Source: Flavobacteriales bacterium (GTDB lineage Bacteria; Bacteroidota; Bacteroidia; Flavobacteriales_F; PHOS-HE28). Taken from it: a stretch of 64,000 nucleotides of DNA. A program made the translations under genes and the position numbers. Under the pieces are notes generated by a model that did not search any database, had not been told where the DNA came from, and was given only the letters and a program-made list of their open reading frames with translations. The stretch is from positions 124,001 through 188,000 of the forward strand of contig JADKGB010000001.1 of assembly GCA_016717225.1 (NCBI GenBank), in the 5' to 3' direction. Of this stretch, positions 36,279-44,467 are shown one piece after another; the first letter of the stretch is position 1; every line of letters begins with the position of its first letter.

Positions 36279-36497
36279 GTCCGAACGCTCCCAAAAGACT
36301 TTCACAGAGGGGCTTTGGTCCCTTTGTTCGTTCGGTGGTGTGAAATAGCCTATTAATGGAAGTTGACGATCAGATCGGACTGTATTCTGCGATTCCGGTG
36401 GAGGCCGGTCTCCGTTTATGAGCGAACTGTCTCAAGTGCTGTTTGTTCTGTGACAGACGCTGTGGGCCTTGGCGAATAGTTTCGCGGCGCGAAGGAA

Positions 36498-37517
36498 ATG
36501 GAACGTTCGAAAAAGGCTGTTTGGGTCTGGTTGCTCGCAGGCTGTGCAATGATCGCATGCATGGTGGCTATTGGTGGGATCACGCGGCTTACAGGCAGTG
36601 GGTTGAGTATCACGGAATGGAAGCCGATCATGGGTGCTCTGCCGCCGATGAACGAATTGGAATGGAACCAGGCCTTTGCGAAGTACAAAGGCATTCCGCA
36701 ATACACGCTGATCAATGAGCACCTGGATCTCGCGGGCTTCAAAGAGATCTTCTTCTGGGAGTACGTTCACCGCAATTGGGGTCGCTTGATCGGTATCGTG
36801 TTCATCGTACCCTTCGTGATCTTCTGGTGGCGTGGCTTCTTGAAGGGTTGGTTGATGCGGCGTAGTTTGTTCATTTTGCTCGGTGGTGCGATCGTAGGCG
36901 GTCTCGGTTGGTTCATGGTGAAGAGTGGGCTCTTCGAAGGTGTGAGCGTGAGCCACTACCGATTGGCTATCCACTTGTGCGCGGCGTTCACTGTGTTCGG
37001 GCTTGTATTGTGGACCGCGTTCGATCTCCAAGGACAGCCACGCTCTTTCGGCAGCAACGGCAGCATGGCGGGAAAATGGTCGCGATGGCTTTTGGCACTC
37101 CTCGGTGCACAGATCATCTACGGCGCGTTCACCGCAGGTATCGATGCTGGCCATGTGGCGAACACGTGGCCACTGATGAACGGTAACTTTCTAAGCGATC
37201 AAGCCTTGGCCTATACCGGCACTTGGAGGGATTTCGTTGAGCATCGTGAGGGCGTGCAGTTCGTTCACCGCAATCTGGCGTGGATCGTTGCGATAGCCTT
37301 TGTGTCCTTCGCATACCGCTACTGGAGCGAAGGTTCGCTGAACGGTGCGCCTCGTTGGCTGTTGCTTGGGGTCCTTCTGCAGTTCTTTCTAGGGGTGCTC
37401 ACGCTCGTGTACCAAGTGCCTGTTGTATTGGGCGTGCTTCACCAATTCGGTGCGCTGTTGTTGTTGGCCGCCTTGCTGAACGTGATGCACCTAACGGGCC
37501 GCACTAGCGCCACTTGA
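36498..37517 (+). CDS. ctaA: Heme A synthase (CtaA/COX15)
   Basis: Oxidises heme O to heme A for cytochrome oxidases in the inner membrane. It has 339 residues and eight hydrophobic helices. GGITRLTGSGLSITEWKP near residue 29 is the family signature. The heme-ligand histidines are in EYVHRNWGRLIG, HYRLAIHLCAAF, QFVHRNLAWIVA and LHQFGALLLL. Its last 14 bases overlap the end of gldD on the opposite strand, a tail-to-tail overlap. Confidence 0.96.
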   Translation: MERSKKAVWVWLLAGCAMIACMVAIGGITRLTGSGLSITEWKPIMGALPPMNELEWNQAFAKYKGIPQYTLINEHLDLAGFKEIFFWEYVHRNWGRLIGIVFIVPFVIFWWRGFLKGWLMRRSLFILLGGAIVGGLGWFMVKSGLFEGVSVSHYRLAIHLCAAFTVFGLVLWTAFDLQGQPRSFGSNGSMAGKWSRWLLALLGAQIIYGAFTAGIDAGHVANTWPLMNGNFLSDQALAYTGTWRDFVEHREGVQFVHRNLAWIVAIAFVSFAYRYWSEGSLNGAPRWLLLGVLLQFFLGVLTLVYQVPVVLGVLHQFGALLLLAALLNVMHLTGRTSAT

Positions 37518-38154
37518 CGGTCTGGGCGAAATGCCGCACATCCGAACGAATGCGGTCCGTGGCGGGTTGGAGAGAGTCCCCGTTGGGCCGCGTGTCGAAA
37601 TAGAGCGAACCGTACAGGAAATGCGACGTGCTATCCGTGAGATAGAACACGATCGGGCTGGCTACATCGCCATCCACATCGAACAGGTTTCCGAACACTC
37701 GTGCCGTGTCGCGCAGGATGCGTTCACTGCGTATTCGCGCAGCCTTGGCCTCGTGTTTGTCCTTGAACGCATGTGCATCATCGATCAGTTCGGGGAGGTC
37801 GCCGTTGATCCGCCTGTACGTCATGAAAACCGTTGCACGTTGATGCGCGAATCGCAGGCTGCTCCAACAAACGGTGTCTGAAGCAGAAGAAGTCGAGAGG
37901 TCTTCCATTCCAGCATTCGCACGCACGGTCATGCGAGCGTAGGTGGGTACTTCCGCAGTGAAGGGGCAAGCACCGGTCCAGGGCTCGAACGAATCGGCGG
38001 GTTGGTCCAATCGCGGATAACCACGTGGTTTTGGTACAGTAACATCATTGCAGGAGATGAACGTTATCGCCATCAGAGAAGAGGCGCAAAAAAAGAGAAT
38101 AGTGCCAACTCGCGATCTGCGGCTCGTCATCCCGGAACGTCCAGATCCTCTCAC
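37504..38154 (-). CDS. gldD: Gliding motility lipoprotein GldD
   Basis: An envelope lipoprotein needed for gliding and T9SS function in F. johnsoniae. It has 216 residues from a GTG at 38154 that overlaps the gldE stop (GTGA). An alternative ATG at 38130 gives 208 residues with a more compact lipoprotein signal, MTSRRSRVGTILFFC...ITFISC. Family motifs are PKPRGYPRLDQP near residue 40, CPFTAEVPTYA and FYLTDSTSHFLYGSLYF. The gldE-gldD order matches that known in Flavobacteriia. Confidence 0.93.
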   Translation of the reverse strand: MRGSGRSGMTSRRSRVGTILFFCASSLMAITFISCNDVTVPKPRGYPRLDQPADSFEPWTGACPFTAEVPTYARMTVRANAGMEDLSTSSASDTVCWSSLRFAHQRATVFMTYRRINGDLPELIDDAHAFKDKHEAKAARIRSERILRDTARVFGNLFDVDGDVASPIVFYLTDSTSHFLYGSLYFDTRPNGDSLQPATDRIRSDVRHFAQTVKWR

Positions 38155-39470
38155 CTGCTTGCTTTTTTGGCTTCATCGCGGATCAGCACTTTCACACGCC
38201 GCACGCGCTTATTGTCCGCACTTTCCACAGTGAAGAGAAATTGGTGAAGAGCTACTTGCTCGCCTTTTTGTGGAATGTGACCGGTAAGTTCCAGTATGAA
38301 ACCGCCCAGCGTTCCGCTCTCGCCTTTGTTGTCCTCGAAGAGCTGGCCGTCGATCCCGAGAACGCGGTACATATCCGTAAGTGCTGCCTTGCCTTCGAAT
38401 ATGTATGTGCGATCGTCGAGCTTACTGTAGATCAGATCCACATCATCGTACTCATCGGTGATGTCACCCACGATCTCTTCGATCACATCTTCCAACGTGA
38501 TAATACCGCTCGTACCACCGTATTCATCAACTACAACTGCCAGGTGGACTTTCTTGCTCTGGAATTCCTTCAGCAGATCGTCGAGTTTTTTGTTCTCTGG
38601 AATGAAATATGGTTCGCGCAGCAGTGTGAGCCAATCGAGCGCTGTTGCGTCGATGTGTGGAACAACATCCTTGATGTGCAGAACACCAATGACCTTGTCC
38701 AGTGTATCATCATATACAGGCACGCGCGAAAAGCCGCTCTCGATGATCGAGCTCAGGAGTCTGTTGAAGGGAAGTTCCTTGTCGAAGGCAACCATCTCGG
38801 TGCGCGGTCGCATCACTTGGCGCGCCTCGATAGCACCGAATTTCACAATGCCTTTCAGAATGCGCTGCTCTTCAACTGATGTGCTGGCATCCTTGGTGAG
38901 TTCCAGGGCATGACCGAGTGCATCCACGCCTATGTTCTGTGTTCCCCGCTTACGGTAGCGCTTCTCGATGAAATTGGTGCTACGGATGAGCGCTTCGTTC
39001 ACAGGCGTCCAGAAAACCCTGAGACCGATGAGCACCGATGAAAAGGTTTGGGCCACATGCATGGCATTGCTCGTGGCGAAAACCTTGGGCAGCACTTCGC
39101 CGAAGAGCAAGAGGATAAAGGTCACGGCCACCACTTGTATCGTGAATACCAGGTAATCCGGCATGCTGTGGAAATCGAACAACCCGTTCATCGCGATCGT
39201 GCTCAGAACAGTGATGCCCACATTCGCGAAGTTGTTCATCACCAGAATGGTTGCGAGCAATCGTCGTGGTTTGGCCAGAAGATCCAACACACGGGAACCA
39301 CTGGCACCGCCACGTTCCTTCAGATCCCGCAGCTGTGTCGGGCTGAGGGAAAAGAGAGCCACCTCGCTCGCGCTCATGCACGCCGAAACGCCTAATAACA
39401 AAACGATCACCACCAACGAAATGATAGTGAGCGCGTCTATGCTGCCGAAGGAAAGAAGGATGCCGTGCAT
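38151..39470 (-). CDS. gldE: Gliding-associated membrane protein GldE (CNNM/CorC-like)
   Basis: A 439-residue inner-membrane protein with the DUF21/CNNM transmembrane domain (residues 10-190, three to four helices, including the small-residue motif SASEVALFSLSP). A CBS pair follows (about 200-330; MRPRTEMVAFD, GVLHIKDV, VVDEYGGTSGIITLEDVIEEIVG), then a CorC/HlyC transporter-associated domain. The fold is shared with Mg2+/Co2+ efflux proteins; the name rests on the gldD-ssb-mutY neighbourhood. Confidence 0.93.
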   Translation of the reverse strand: MHGILLSFGSIDALTIISLVVIVLLLGVSACMSASEVALFSLSPTQLRDLKERGGASGSRVLDLLAKPRRLLATILVMNNFANVGITVLSTIAMNGLFDFHSMPDYLVFTIQVVAVTFILLLFGEVLPKVFATSNAMHVAQTFSSVLIGLRVFWTPVNEALIRSTNFIEKRYRKRGTQNIGVDALGHALELTKDASTSVEEQRILKGIVKFGAIEARQVMRPRTEMVAFDKELPFNRLLSSIIESGFSRVPVYDDTLDKVIGVLHIKDVVPHIDATALDWLTLLREPYFIPENKKLDDLLKEFQSKKVHLAVVVDEYGGTSGIITLEDVIEEIVGDITDEYDDVDLIYSKLDDRTYIFEGKAALTDMYRVLGIDGQLFEDNKGESGTLGGFILELTGHIPQKGEQVALHQFLFTVESADNKRVRRVKVLIRDEAKKASR

Positions 39471-39525
39471 GGTCTATCGGATCAGTCGATCGGAAGATCG
39501 CGTGATCAGATGAAAAAATGATCGA

Positions 39526-39969
39526 TCAGAACGGTAGGTCGTCCAGGTCTTCCTTGTCCGATCCACCACCTGTTGCCGTGCCAGAAGATGTTACTGCGGT
39601 TTGCCGCTGTGGTTGATCACCGACCGGACGCTCGCCACTGGGGCGGTCCAACAAATTCATTTCGTCGGCCATGATCTCGGTGGTATATCGGTCAACGCCG
39701 TCCTTCTCCCATTTGCGGGTACGCAGTTTTCCTTCGATGTACACCTTGCTGCCCTTCTTCAGGTATTTCTCGGTGATCTCTGCCAGGCCGCGCCAAGCCA
39801 CAATGCTGTGCCACTCGGTCTGCTCCCGCTTCTCGCCGGTGTTCTTGTCCTTGAAGGTTTCGCTGGTGGCAATGCGGAAGTTGGCAACACTAACACCGTT
39901 CTGGAGATGTCGAATTTCAGGATCGGCGCCGAGGTTGCCGATCAGGATCACTTTGTTCACGCCGCTCAT
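39526..39969 (-). CDS. ssb: Single-stranded DNA-binding protein
   Basis: A 147-residue SSB. The OB fold spans residues 4-105 (NKVILIGNLGADPEIRHLQNG; TEWHSIVAWRGLAEI; YIEGKLRTRKW). A glycine/glutamine-containing linker leads to the acidic tip DDLPF, which recruits partner proteins. A TATCTTCG element lies 19 bases upstream (39988-39995). Confidence 0.97.
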   Translation of the reverse strand: MSGVNKVILIGNLGADPEIRHLQNGVSVANFRIATSETFKDKNTGEKREQTEWHSIVAWRGLAEITEKYLKKGSKVYIEGKLRTRKWEKDGVDRYTTEIMADEMNLLDRPSGERPVGDQPQRQTAVTSSGTATGGGSDKEDLDDLPF

Positions 39970-39987
39970 TGCTCTTGAATTGGGGAA

Positions 39988-39995
39988 CGAAGATA
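39988..39995 (-). promoter_or_regulatory. Putative -7 element of ssb (TATCTTCG)
   Basis: TATCTTCG on the minus strand lies 18 bases before the ssb ATG. It fits the recurring TAnnTTCG pattern. No clear -33 TTG at 19 bases is found. Confidence 0.4.
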
Positions 39996-40017
39996 GGAGC
40001 GAGGACTTGGCTATTTT

Positions 40018-41094
40018 TCACCGACTGGCCTGCTGCTCCAACCAGCGCTCGATCAAGCGAGGTACGGCAAAGTTGACCAGCTGGATGTGCGGAACCAGCT
40101 TCCACTCCGCAGGCACTTTGAATTTCCTTGGCATCTCCACCTCCCAGAACACCGCGTGGATGATCTGGTGGCTCAACACGTGTTTCACTTCATCCGACCT
40201 GGTGATCACTTGCCATCCAGAACCATGATCAGTTTCGAGTGCTTTCAAAAGCGAGGACTTCCTCGAGGACTTCCCACTTTCGATCAAGGGTAGTTCGAAC
40301 AGCCCCTGCCAGATGTCCTTGCCAACGCGTTGTTGCAGGTAGATGCCCTTCGCCGAACGGATATAGAGATAGTTGAAGAAGCGATCACGGGTCCTGGATA
40401 CACCTTCTTTCACGGGCAAGGATCCGATCCGGCCAGTGGCGAACGCGACGCATTTGGCCTGCAAAGGGCAAAGCATGCAGGTATGGTTCTTCGGGGTACA
40501 TACCGTGGCTCCTAGTTCCATAACGGCTTGGTTATGGTCCCCCGGTTGGGAGGGGTCGATCAGTTCTTGGGCCAATTCCTTGAATCGCTTTTTGCCGGCG
40601 GTTGAATCGATCGGAATATCAATGCCAAATACACGGGAAAGCACCCGGTAGACATTGCCGTCCACCACAGCCTCAGCTTCACTGAAACAAATGGATGCAA
40701 TAGCAGAAGCCGTATAGTCGCCCACCCCCTTCAAGTTCAACAGTTCGCTGTGCTTTCGAGGAAATTGACCGCCATGTTCGTTAACGACCTGTTTGGCGGC
40801 GGTAAGCAGGTTGCGGGCACGGCTGTAGTAGCCCAGGCCTTGCCAGAGTTTCAAGACCTCGTCCTCCTTGGCCGCGGCAAGTTCCTGAACCGTTGGCCAA
40901 CGTTCCACGAATCGCTGCCAATACGCAAGTCCTTGGTCTACACGGGTTTGTTGAAGGATGACCTCGCTCAACCAGATCTTGTAGGGGTCGTGCATTTTGC
41001 GCCACGGCAACGAACGAAAATGTGCTCGATACCACGGTAAAAGCGCTTGCGAGAACCAGTCTTTCACGGCACCAAGATGCGCCCATGCCGACAT
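40018..41094 (-). CDS. mutY: Adenine DNA glycosylase MutY
   Basis: Removes adenine opposite 8-oxoguanine. It has 358 residues. The HhH-GPD core includes EVILQQTRVDQGLAYW, LPG-type turn LNLKGVGDYTASAIASI, and the catalytic Asp in VVDGNVYRVLSR. The [4Fe-4S] loop has the standard spacing C-x6-C-x2-C-x5-C (VCTPKNHTCMLCPLQAKC) near residue 200. A NUDIX-like C-terminal domain (residues 235-355) recognises 8-oxoG. It lies 48 bases upstream of ssb. Confidence 0.97.
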   Translation of the reverse strand: MSAWAHLGAVKDWFSQALLPWYRAHFRSLPWRKMHDPYKIWLSEVILQQTRVDQGLAYWQRFVERWPTVQELAAAKEDEVLKLWQGLGYYSRARNLLTAAKQVVNEHGGQFPRKHSELLNLKGVGDYTASAIASICFSEAEAVVDGNVYRVLSRVFGIDIPIDSTAGKKRFKELAQELIDPSQPGDHNQAVMELGATVCTPKNHTCMLCPLQAKCVAFATGRIGSLPVKEGVSRTRDRFFNYLYIRSAKGIYLQQRVGKDIWQGLFELPLIESGKSSRKSSLLKALETDHGSGWQVITRSDEVKHVLSHQIIHAVFWEVEMPRKFKVPAEWKLVPHIQLVNFAVPRLIERWLEQQASR

Positions 41095-41212
41095 CAGGAT
41101 CTGCGAAATCTGTGTGATCTGTGGAAAACCTGTATTGAATTCATCTGTGTAATGCCGTGGTTGATATCCTGTGCGCCACCCGAAACATCTTGACCCACAG
41201 GCTCAAAGGCGG

Positions 41213-41242
41213 TTGCACCGATCGATCGTACGGTTATATTCG
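41213..41242 (+). promoter_or_regulatory. Promoter of the HU operon (TTG-N19-TATATTCG)
   Basis: TTG at 41213-41215 and TATATTCG at 41235-41242 are separated by exactly 19 bases, the spacing of Bacteroidota -33/-7 promoters. The HU start codon lies 25 bases downstream. This is the best-formed promoter in the window and contributes to the TAnnTTCG pattern. Confidence 0.65.
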
Positions 41243-41266
41243 CGGCCCCAAAACGGTGGAAGGTCC

Positions 41267-41557
41267 ATGACGAAGGCGGAATTAGTAGGCAAGATCAGCA
41301 GACAGACAGGCATCGAGCGCAGTATCGTGTTGCACACGGTAGAAGCGTTCATGGAAGAGGTGAAGATCCAGCTTGGCGCTGGAGAGGACGTGCATTTGCG
41401 CGGCTTCGGATCTTTCCTCGTTAAGCACCGTGCGCAGAAGACAGGTCGCCTCTTGGCGAAGAACACCACGATCATCATCCCTGCGCACAATGTGCCAGCT
41501 TTCAAGCCGGCCGATGTGTTCGTTGATAAGGTGAAGAACAGCACGTTGAACAAGTAA
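41267..41557 (+). CDS. HU/IHF-family DNA-binding protein
   Basis: A nucleoid-associated DNA-bending protein. It has 96 residues counted from MTKAELVGKISRQTG at 41267; the longer open frame upstream crosses the promoter and is rejected. The signature region is GEDVHLRGFGSFLVKHRAQKTGR, followed by the DNA-contacting arm IIIPAHNVPAFKPAD, where the usual Asn-Pro at the arm tip is replaced by Asn-Val-Pro. Its TAA overlaps the ATG of the next gene (TAATG). It is first in a plus-strand operon. Confidence 0.93.
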   Translation: MTKAELVGKISRQTGIERSIVLHTVEAFMEEVKIQLGAGEDVHLRGFGSFLVKHRAQKTGRLLAKNTTIIIPAHNVPAFKPADVFVDKVKNSTLNK

Positions 41558-42120
41558 TGGCATTGCAGGGCAAGCATTGGGCAATGATCGGTGGGGCCGT
41601 GGCGGTCACACTGGGCTTGGCACTCGCGCCCCGCACCCCTTCCGGAAAGGCCGAAGAGAACGGAGCCGAAGCCATGAGTGGTCGTGTGAGCGAGGACCCC
41701 AATAGCGGTTCCACACCCCATGCGGAAGATGCCGGTGTGCCTGCCAGCAAGGACCCCCAGGTGAACGCGATCATCACCGAGCTCAGCAATGGCGCCCCGC
41801 CTATGGAGACGATCCTGAAATTGCGGAAACTCGCGGAAGAGCAACCCGACAATATCGAGGCGCAGTACCATCTCGGTTTGTTCAGCTGGCAGACCGGCCA
41901 GTACGATAAGGCCATGGCGCGCTTCCAGAAAGTGATCAGTATGGACCCCAAAGGCTACCCGGATGCATATGCTTTCTTGGGCCAGGCGTACGGAACACTG
42001 GATAGTACAGACAAGGCCATAGCGGCCCTCGAGACATACAAGACATTGGTAACGGATACGGCGCTCCTGAACGGGGCCGATCGTTTCCTTACCGACCTGA
42101 AAACGAAAAAGACCAAGTAA
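41557..42120 (+). CDS. Membrane-anchored TPR protein
   Basis: A 187-residue protein with an N-terminal hydrophobic segment (residues 8-25, AMIGGAVAVTLGLALAP) and a linker of about 55 polar residues. At least two TPR units follow (IEAQYHLGLFSWQTGQYDKAMARFQKVISMDP and AYAFLGQAYGTLDSTDKAIAALETY). Start/stop overlap with the HU gene indicates translational coupling. It is likely a periplasm-facing scaffold; no specific partner can be named. Confidence 0.8.
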   Translation: MALQGKHWAMIGGAVAVTLGLALAPRTPSGKAEENGAEAMSGRVSEDPNSGSTPHAEDAGVPASKDPQVNAIITELSNGAPPMETILKLRKLAEEQPDNIEAQYHLGLFSWQTGQYDKAMARFQKVISMDPKGYPDAYAFLGQAYGTLDSTDKAIAALETYKTLVTDTALLNGADRFLTDLKTKKTK

Positions 42121-42122
42121 CC

Positions 42123-42218
42123 ATGCCCTGCGGAAAAAAGAGGAAGCGCCATAAAATGGCCACCCACAAGCGCAAAAAGCGCCTTCGTAAGAACCGTCAC
42201 AAGAAGAAGAACCGATAG
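42123..42218 (+). CDS. 31-residue basic protein of the AURKAIP1/COX24 (DUF1713) type
   Basis: The peptide reads MPCGKKRKRHKMATHKRKKR and continues LRKNRHKKKNR; about 60% of residues are Lys, Arg or His. This matches the short COX24-domain proteins conserved in Bacteroidota (typically MPSGKKRKRHKIATHKRKKR), which resemble the C-terminus of a mitochondrial ribosomal protein and are presumed ribosome-associated. It lies 2 bases after the TPR gene and about 108 bases before rng. It is short enough that automatic gene calling may miss it. Confidence 0.85.
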   Translation: MPCGKKRKRHKMATHKRKKRLRKNRHKKKNR

Positions 42219-42326
42219 GTTGGTTTTTCTTGACGGCTTGACCTGAACGAAGGATTGTTCGGGTCCCGTTCATGCGCATCCGTCATTCGGCGGCAAAGCG
42301 TTCACGCGTTCTTACCATCGATCCAA

Positions 42327-43877
42327 TTGAGCGTAGACCTCATTATTCGTTCGCAAGCGGGCCAAGTGTCGCTAGCCGTGCTGCGCGATAAACTCCTGAT
42401 GGAGTTGCATCGCGAACGGGCGGATACAGGCTTTGCCGTAGGTGATGTGTACTTGGCCAAGGTGCGCAAAGTGGCCCCTGGCCTCAATGCGGCATTTGTG
42501 GATGTGGGGCACGAGAAAGATGCCTTCCTCCACTATTTCGATCTGGGTCCTCAGTACAAGAACAGTTTCAAATTCACGAAGGCTGCGGTCCAAGGGAACA
42601 TTACCACATCGTTGCTCGACGATTGGAAGTTGGATGCCGACATCAACAAAGAGGGCAAACTCGGTGATGTGTTGAGCGCGAGCCAGAGCATTCTGGTGCA
42701 GATCGCCAAGGAACCGATCAGTACGAAAGGCCCACGTCTTACGGCGGAAGTCACACTTGCGGGCCGCTACATGGTGCTGGTGCCGTTCATCAACAAGGTG
42801 AGCATCAGCAGCCGCTTGACCGACGAAGTGGAGCGCAAGCGGCTCAAAGACCTCATGCACGCGATCCGTCCGAAGAACTTCGGTGTGATCATCCGCACGA
42901 ACGCGGAAGGCAAGAAGAGCGAAGATCTCGAGGCTGACCTGAAGACGCTTTTATCGCGATGGGACGTGATGTTCCGCAACATGAAAAGCGCGATGCCGCC
43001 GAAGAAGTTATTGGGCGAGATCGATCGCACGAGTGCCGTGCTGCGCGATGTGTTGAACAAAGACTTCACCAGCATCCACGTGGATAGCCAAGTGGTGTAC
43101 GAAGAGGTGCGCGAGACCCTGGAGAAGACCGCACCGGAGAAGAAGAACATCGTGAAGCTGTACACAGGGAAGCTGGACATCTTCGACAACTTCTTCATCA
43201 ACAAGCAGATCAAGCACGCTTTCGGAAAACAGGTCATGCTGCCGAGCGGCGCCTACCTGATCATCGAAAAGACCGAGGCTATGCACGTGATCGACGTGAA
43301 CAGTGGCGGTCGCAAAGGAGGGAATCACGACCAGGAGAAGAACGCTCTCGATACCAACTTGGAAGCGGCCCGGGAGATCGCGCGGCTGCTCCGGTTGCGG
43401 GATATGGGCGGCATCATCTGCGTGGATTTCATCGACCTGTACGAAGCGGAGAACCGCCGTTTGCTGCACAAGGAATTGAAGGATGCGATGGAAGACGACA
43501 AGGCGAAGCACAATGTGTTGCCGCCATCGCGTTTCGGTGTGATCGAAATGACGCGCCAACGTGTGCGTCCGGAAACAGAGATCGACACCAGCGAGAATTG
43601 CCCCACGTGCAACGGTACCGGCGAGGTTAGCGCTCCCGTACTCGTGATCGACGAGATCGAGAACGCACTGAACTACCTGCTGGGCGAGAAGAACATGAGC
43701 GGCATCACGTTGAAAGTGCATCCGTTCTTGGCCGCGTATTTCACCAAAGGCTTTCCCAGCATGCGCATGAAGTGGTGGTGGCGATGGAAGAAGACCGTGA
43801 AAGTGGTTGGCGAAGGCGCGCACCAGTATTTGGATTACACGATCCAGGACAGCGAGGGCAAGGAAGTTCCGCTCTGA
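42327..43877 (+). CDS. rng: Ribonuclease G (Rne/Rng family)
   Basis: A single-strand endoribonuclease for rRNA and mRNA processing. TTG at 42327 gives MSVDLIIRSQAG and 516 residues, matching the family N-terminus; an in-frame ATG at 42255 would add 24 residues of unrelated sequence. An S1 domain spans about residues 38-135. Catalytic aspartates are in HVIDVNSGG and ICVDFIDLYE, and the zinc-link is CPTCNG near residue 427. There is no RNase E-type scaffold tail. Confidence 0.94.
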   Translation: MSVDLIIRSQAGQVSLAVLRDKLLMELHRERADTGFAVGDVYLAKVRKVAPGLNAAFVDVGHEKDAFLHYFDLGPQYKNSFKFTKAAVQGNITTSLLDDWKLDADINKEGKLGDVLSASQSILVQIAKEPISTKGPRLTAEVTLAGRYMVLVPFINKVSISSRLTDEVERKRLKDLMHAIRPKNFGVIIRTNAEGKKSEDLEADLKTLLSRWDVMFRNMKSAMPPKKLLGEIDRTSAVLRDVLNKDFTSIHVDSQVVYEEVRETLEKTAPEKKNIVKLYTGKLDIFDNFFINKQIKHAFGKQVMLPSGAYLIIEKTEAMHVIDVNSGGRKGGNHDQEKNALDTNLEAAREIARLLRLRDMGGIICVDFIDLYEAENRRLLHKELKDAMEDDKAKHNVLPPSRFGVIEMTRQRVRPETEIDTSENCPTCNGTGEVSAPVLVIDEIENALNYLLGEKNMSGITLKVHPFLAAYFTKGFPSMRMKWWWRWKKTVKVVGEGAHQYLDYTIQDSEGKEVPL

Positions 43878-43884
43878 CCTTATC

Positions 43885-43920
43885 CGTCATCGCGAGGCGG
43901 CTCTGGGCCGAAGCGATCTG
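43885..43920. repeat. Dispersed-type intergenic element CGTCATCGCGAGG...GAAGCGATCTG
   Basis: The 36 bases between rng and recX read CGTCATCGCGAGGCGG, then CTCTGGGCCG, then AAGCGATCTG. This resembles the CGTCATTGCGAGG...GAAGCAATCT repeats scattered between genes in many bacterial genomes. Only one clear copy is in this window, so the assignment is by resemblance. Confidence 0.6.
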
Positions 43921-43932
43921 TATTTTGTACCG

Positions 43933-44382
43933 ATGACCGCACAAGAGGTCCTCCCCAAAGCCCGCCGCTACTGCGCCCTCCAAGAGCGCTGCCACCAAGA
44001 AGTACGCGACAAGCTCTACAGTTGGGGCTCACACCAGGAAGAAGTCGAGCAGGTCATCGGCCAGCTCATCGGCGAAGGCTACCTGAACGAGCAGCGCTTC
44101 GCCGAGCACTACGCGGTAAGCAAGTTCCGGCAGAAGGGTTGGGGCCGCGTGAAGATCCGCGAATCCTTGAAGTTCAAGAAGGTCTCCGCGCCGTGCATCA
44201 AGAACGGGTTGGCTGCTATTGATGATGGCGAGTACAGCGCTTACCTGGCCAACGCGGTGAAAAAATTACGAACCAAGACCAAGGGCCGCAACGAATGGGA
44301 GGGGGAGCAGCGGGTGAAGCGGTACTTGATGGGCCGTGGCTTTGAGAGTGAAGCGATAGATGATGCATTGAAGACGACCTGA
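43933..44382 (+). CDS. recX: Regulatory protein RecX
   Basis: A RecA-modulating three-helix-repeat protein. It has 149 residues starting MTAQEVLPKARRYCALQERC at 43933; the longer frame upstream crosses the intergenic repeat and is rejected. Features are LIGEGYLNEQRFAEHYAVSKFRQKGWGRVKIRESLKFKKVS and the C-terminal YLMGRGFESEAIDDAL, typical of the family. There is no recA nearby. Confidence 0.92.
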   Translation: MTAQEVLPKARRYCALQERCHQEVRDKLYSWGSHQEEVEQVIGQLIGEGYLNEQRFAEHYAVSKFRQKGWGRVKIRESLKFKKVSAPCIKNGLAAIDDGEYSAYLANAVKKLRTKTKGRNEWEGEQRVKRYLMGRGFESEAIDDALKTT

Positions 44383-44386
44383 CCAG

Positions 44387-44394
44387 TACTTTCG
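44387..44394 (+). promoter_or_regulatory. Putative -7 element of prfB (TACTTTCG)
   Basis: TACTTTCG lies just after the recX stop and 73 bases before the prfB start. It fits the TAnnTTCG pattern. A TTG at 44368-44370 precedes it by only 16 bases, shorter than the ideal 19. Confidence 0.4.
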
Positions 44395-44467
44395 CGGCCG
44401 TTCAAAACGTATTCGCACCTGTTCTGATCCCACTGTGTCTCTGTGCCGTTGTGGAAAGGCATTCCCC

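Noticed and set aside
38125..38148. GTCATCCCGGAACGTCCAGATCC at the start of gldD as a dispersed repeat
   Set aside because: It resembles one arm of GTCATCCCGG-type palindromes, but there is no matching second arm and the bases encode the gldD N-terminus and the gldE overlap.
42255..42326. Upstream ATG extension of RNase G
   Set aside because: The extra 24 residues (MFGSRSCASVIRRQSVHAF...) do not fit the family, whereas MSVDLIIRS from TTG 42327 matches the usual N-terminus.
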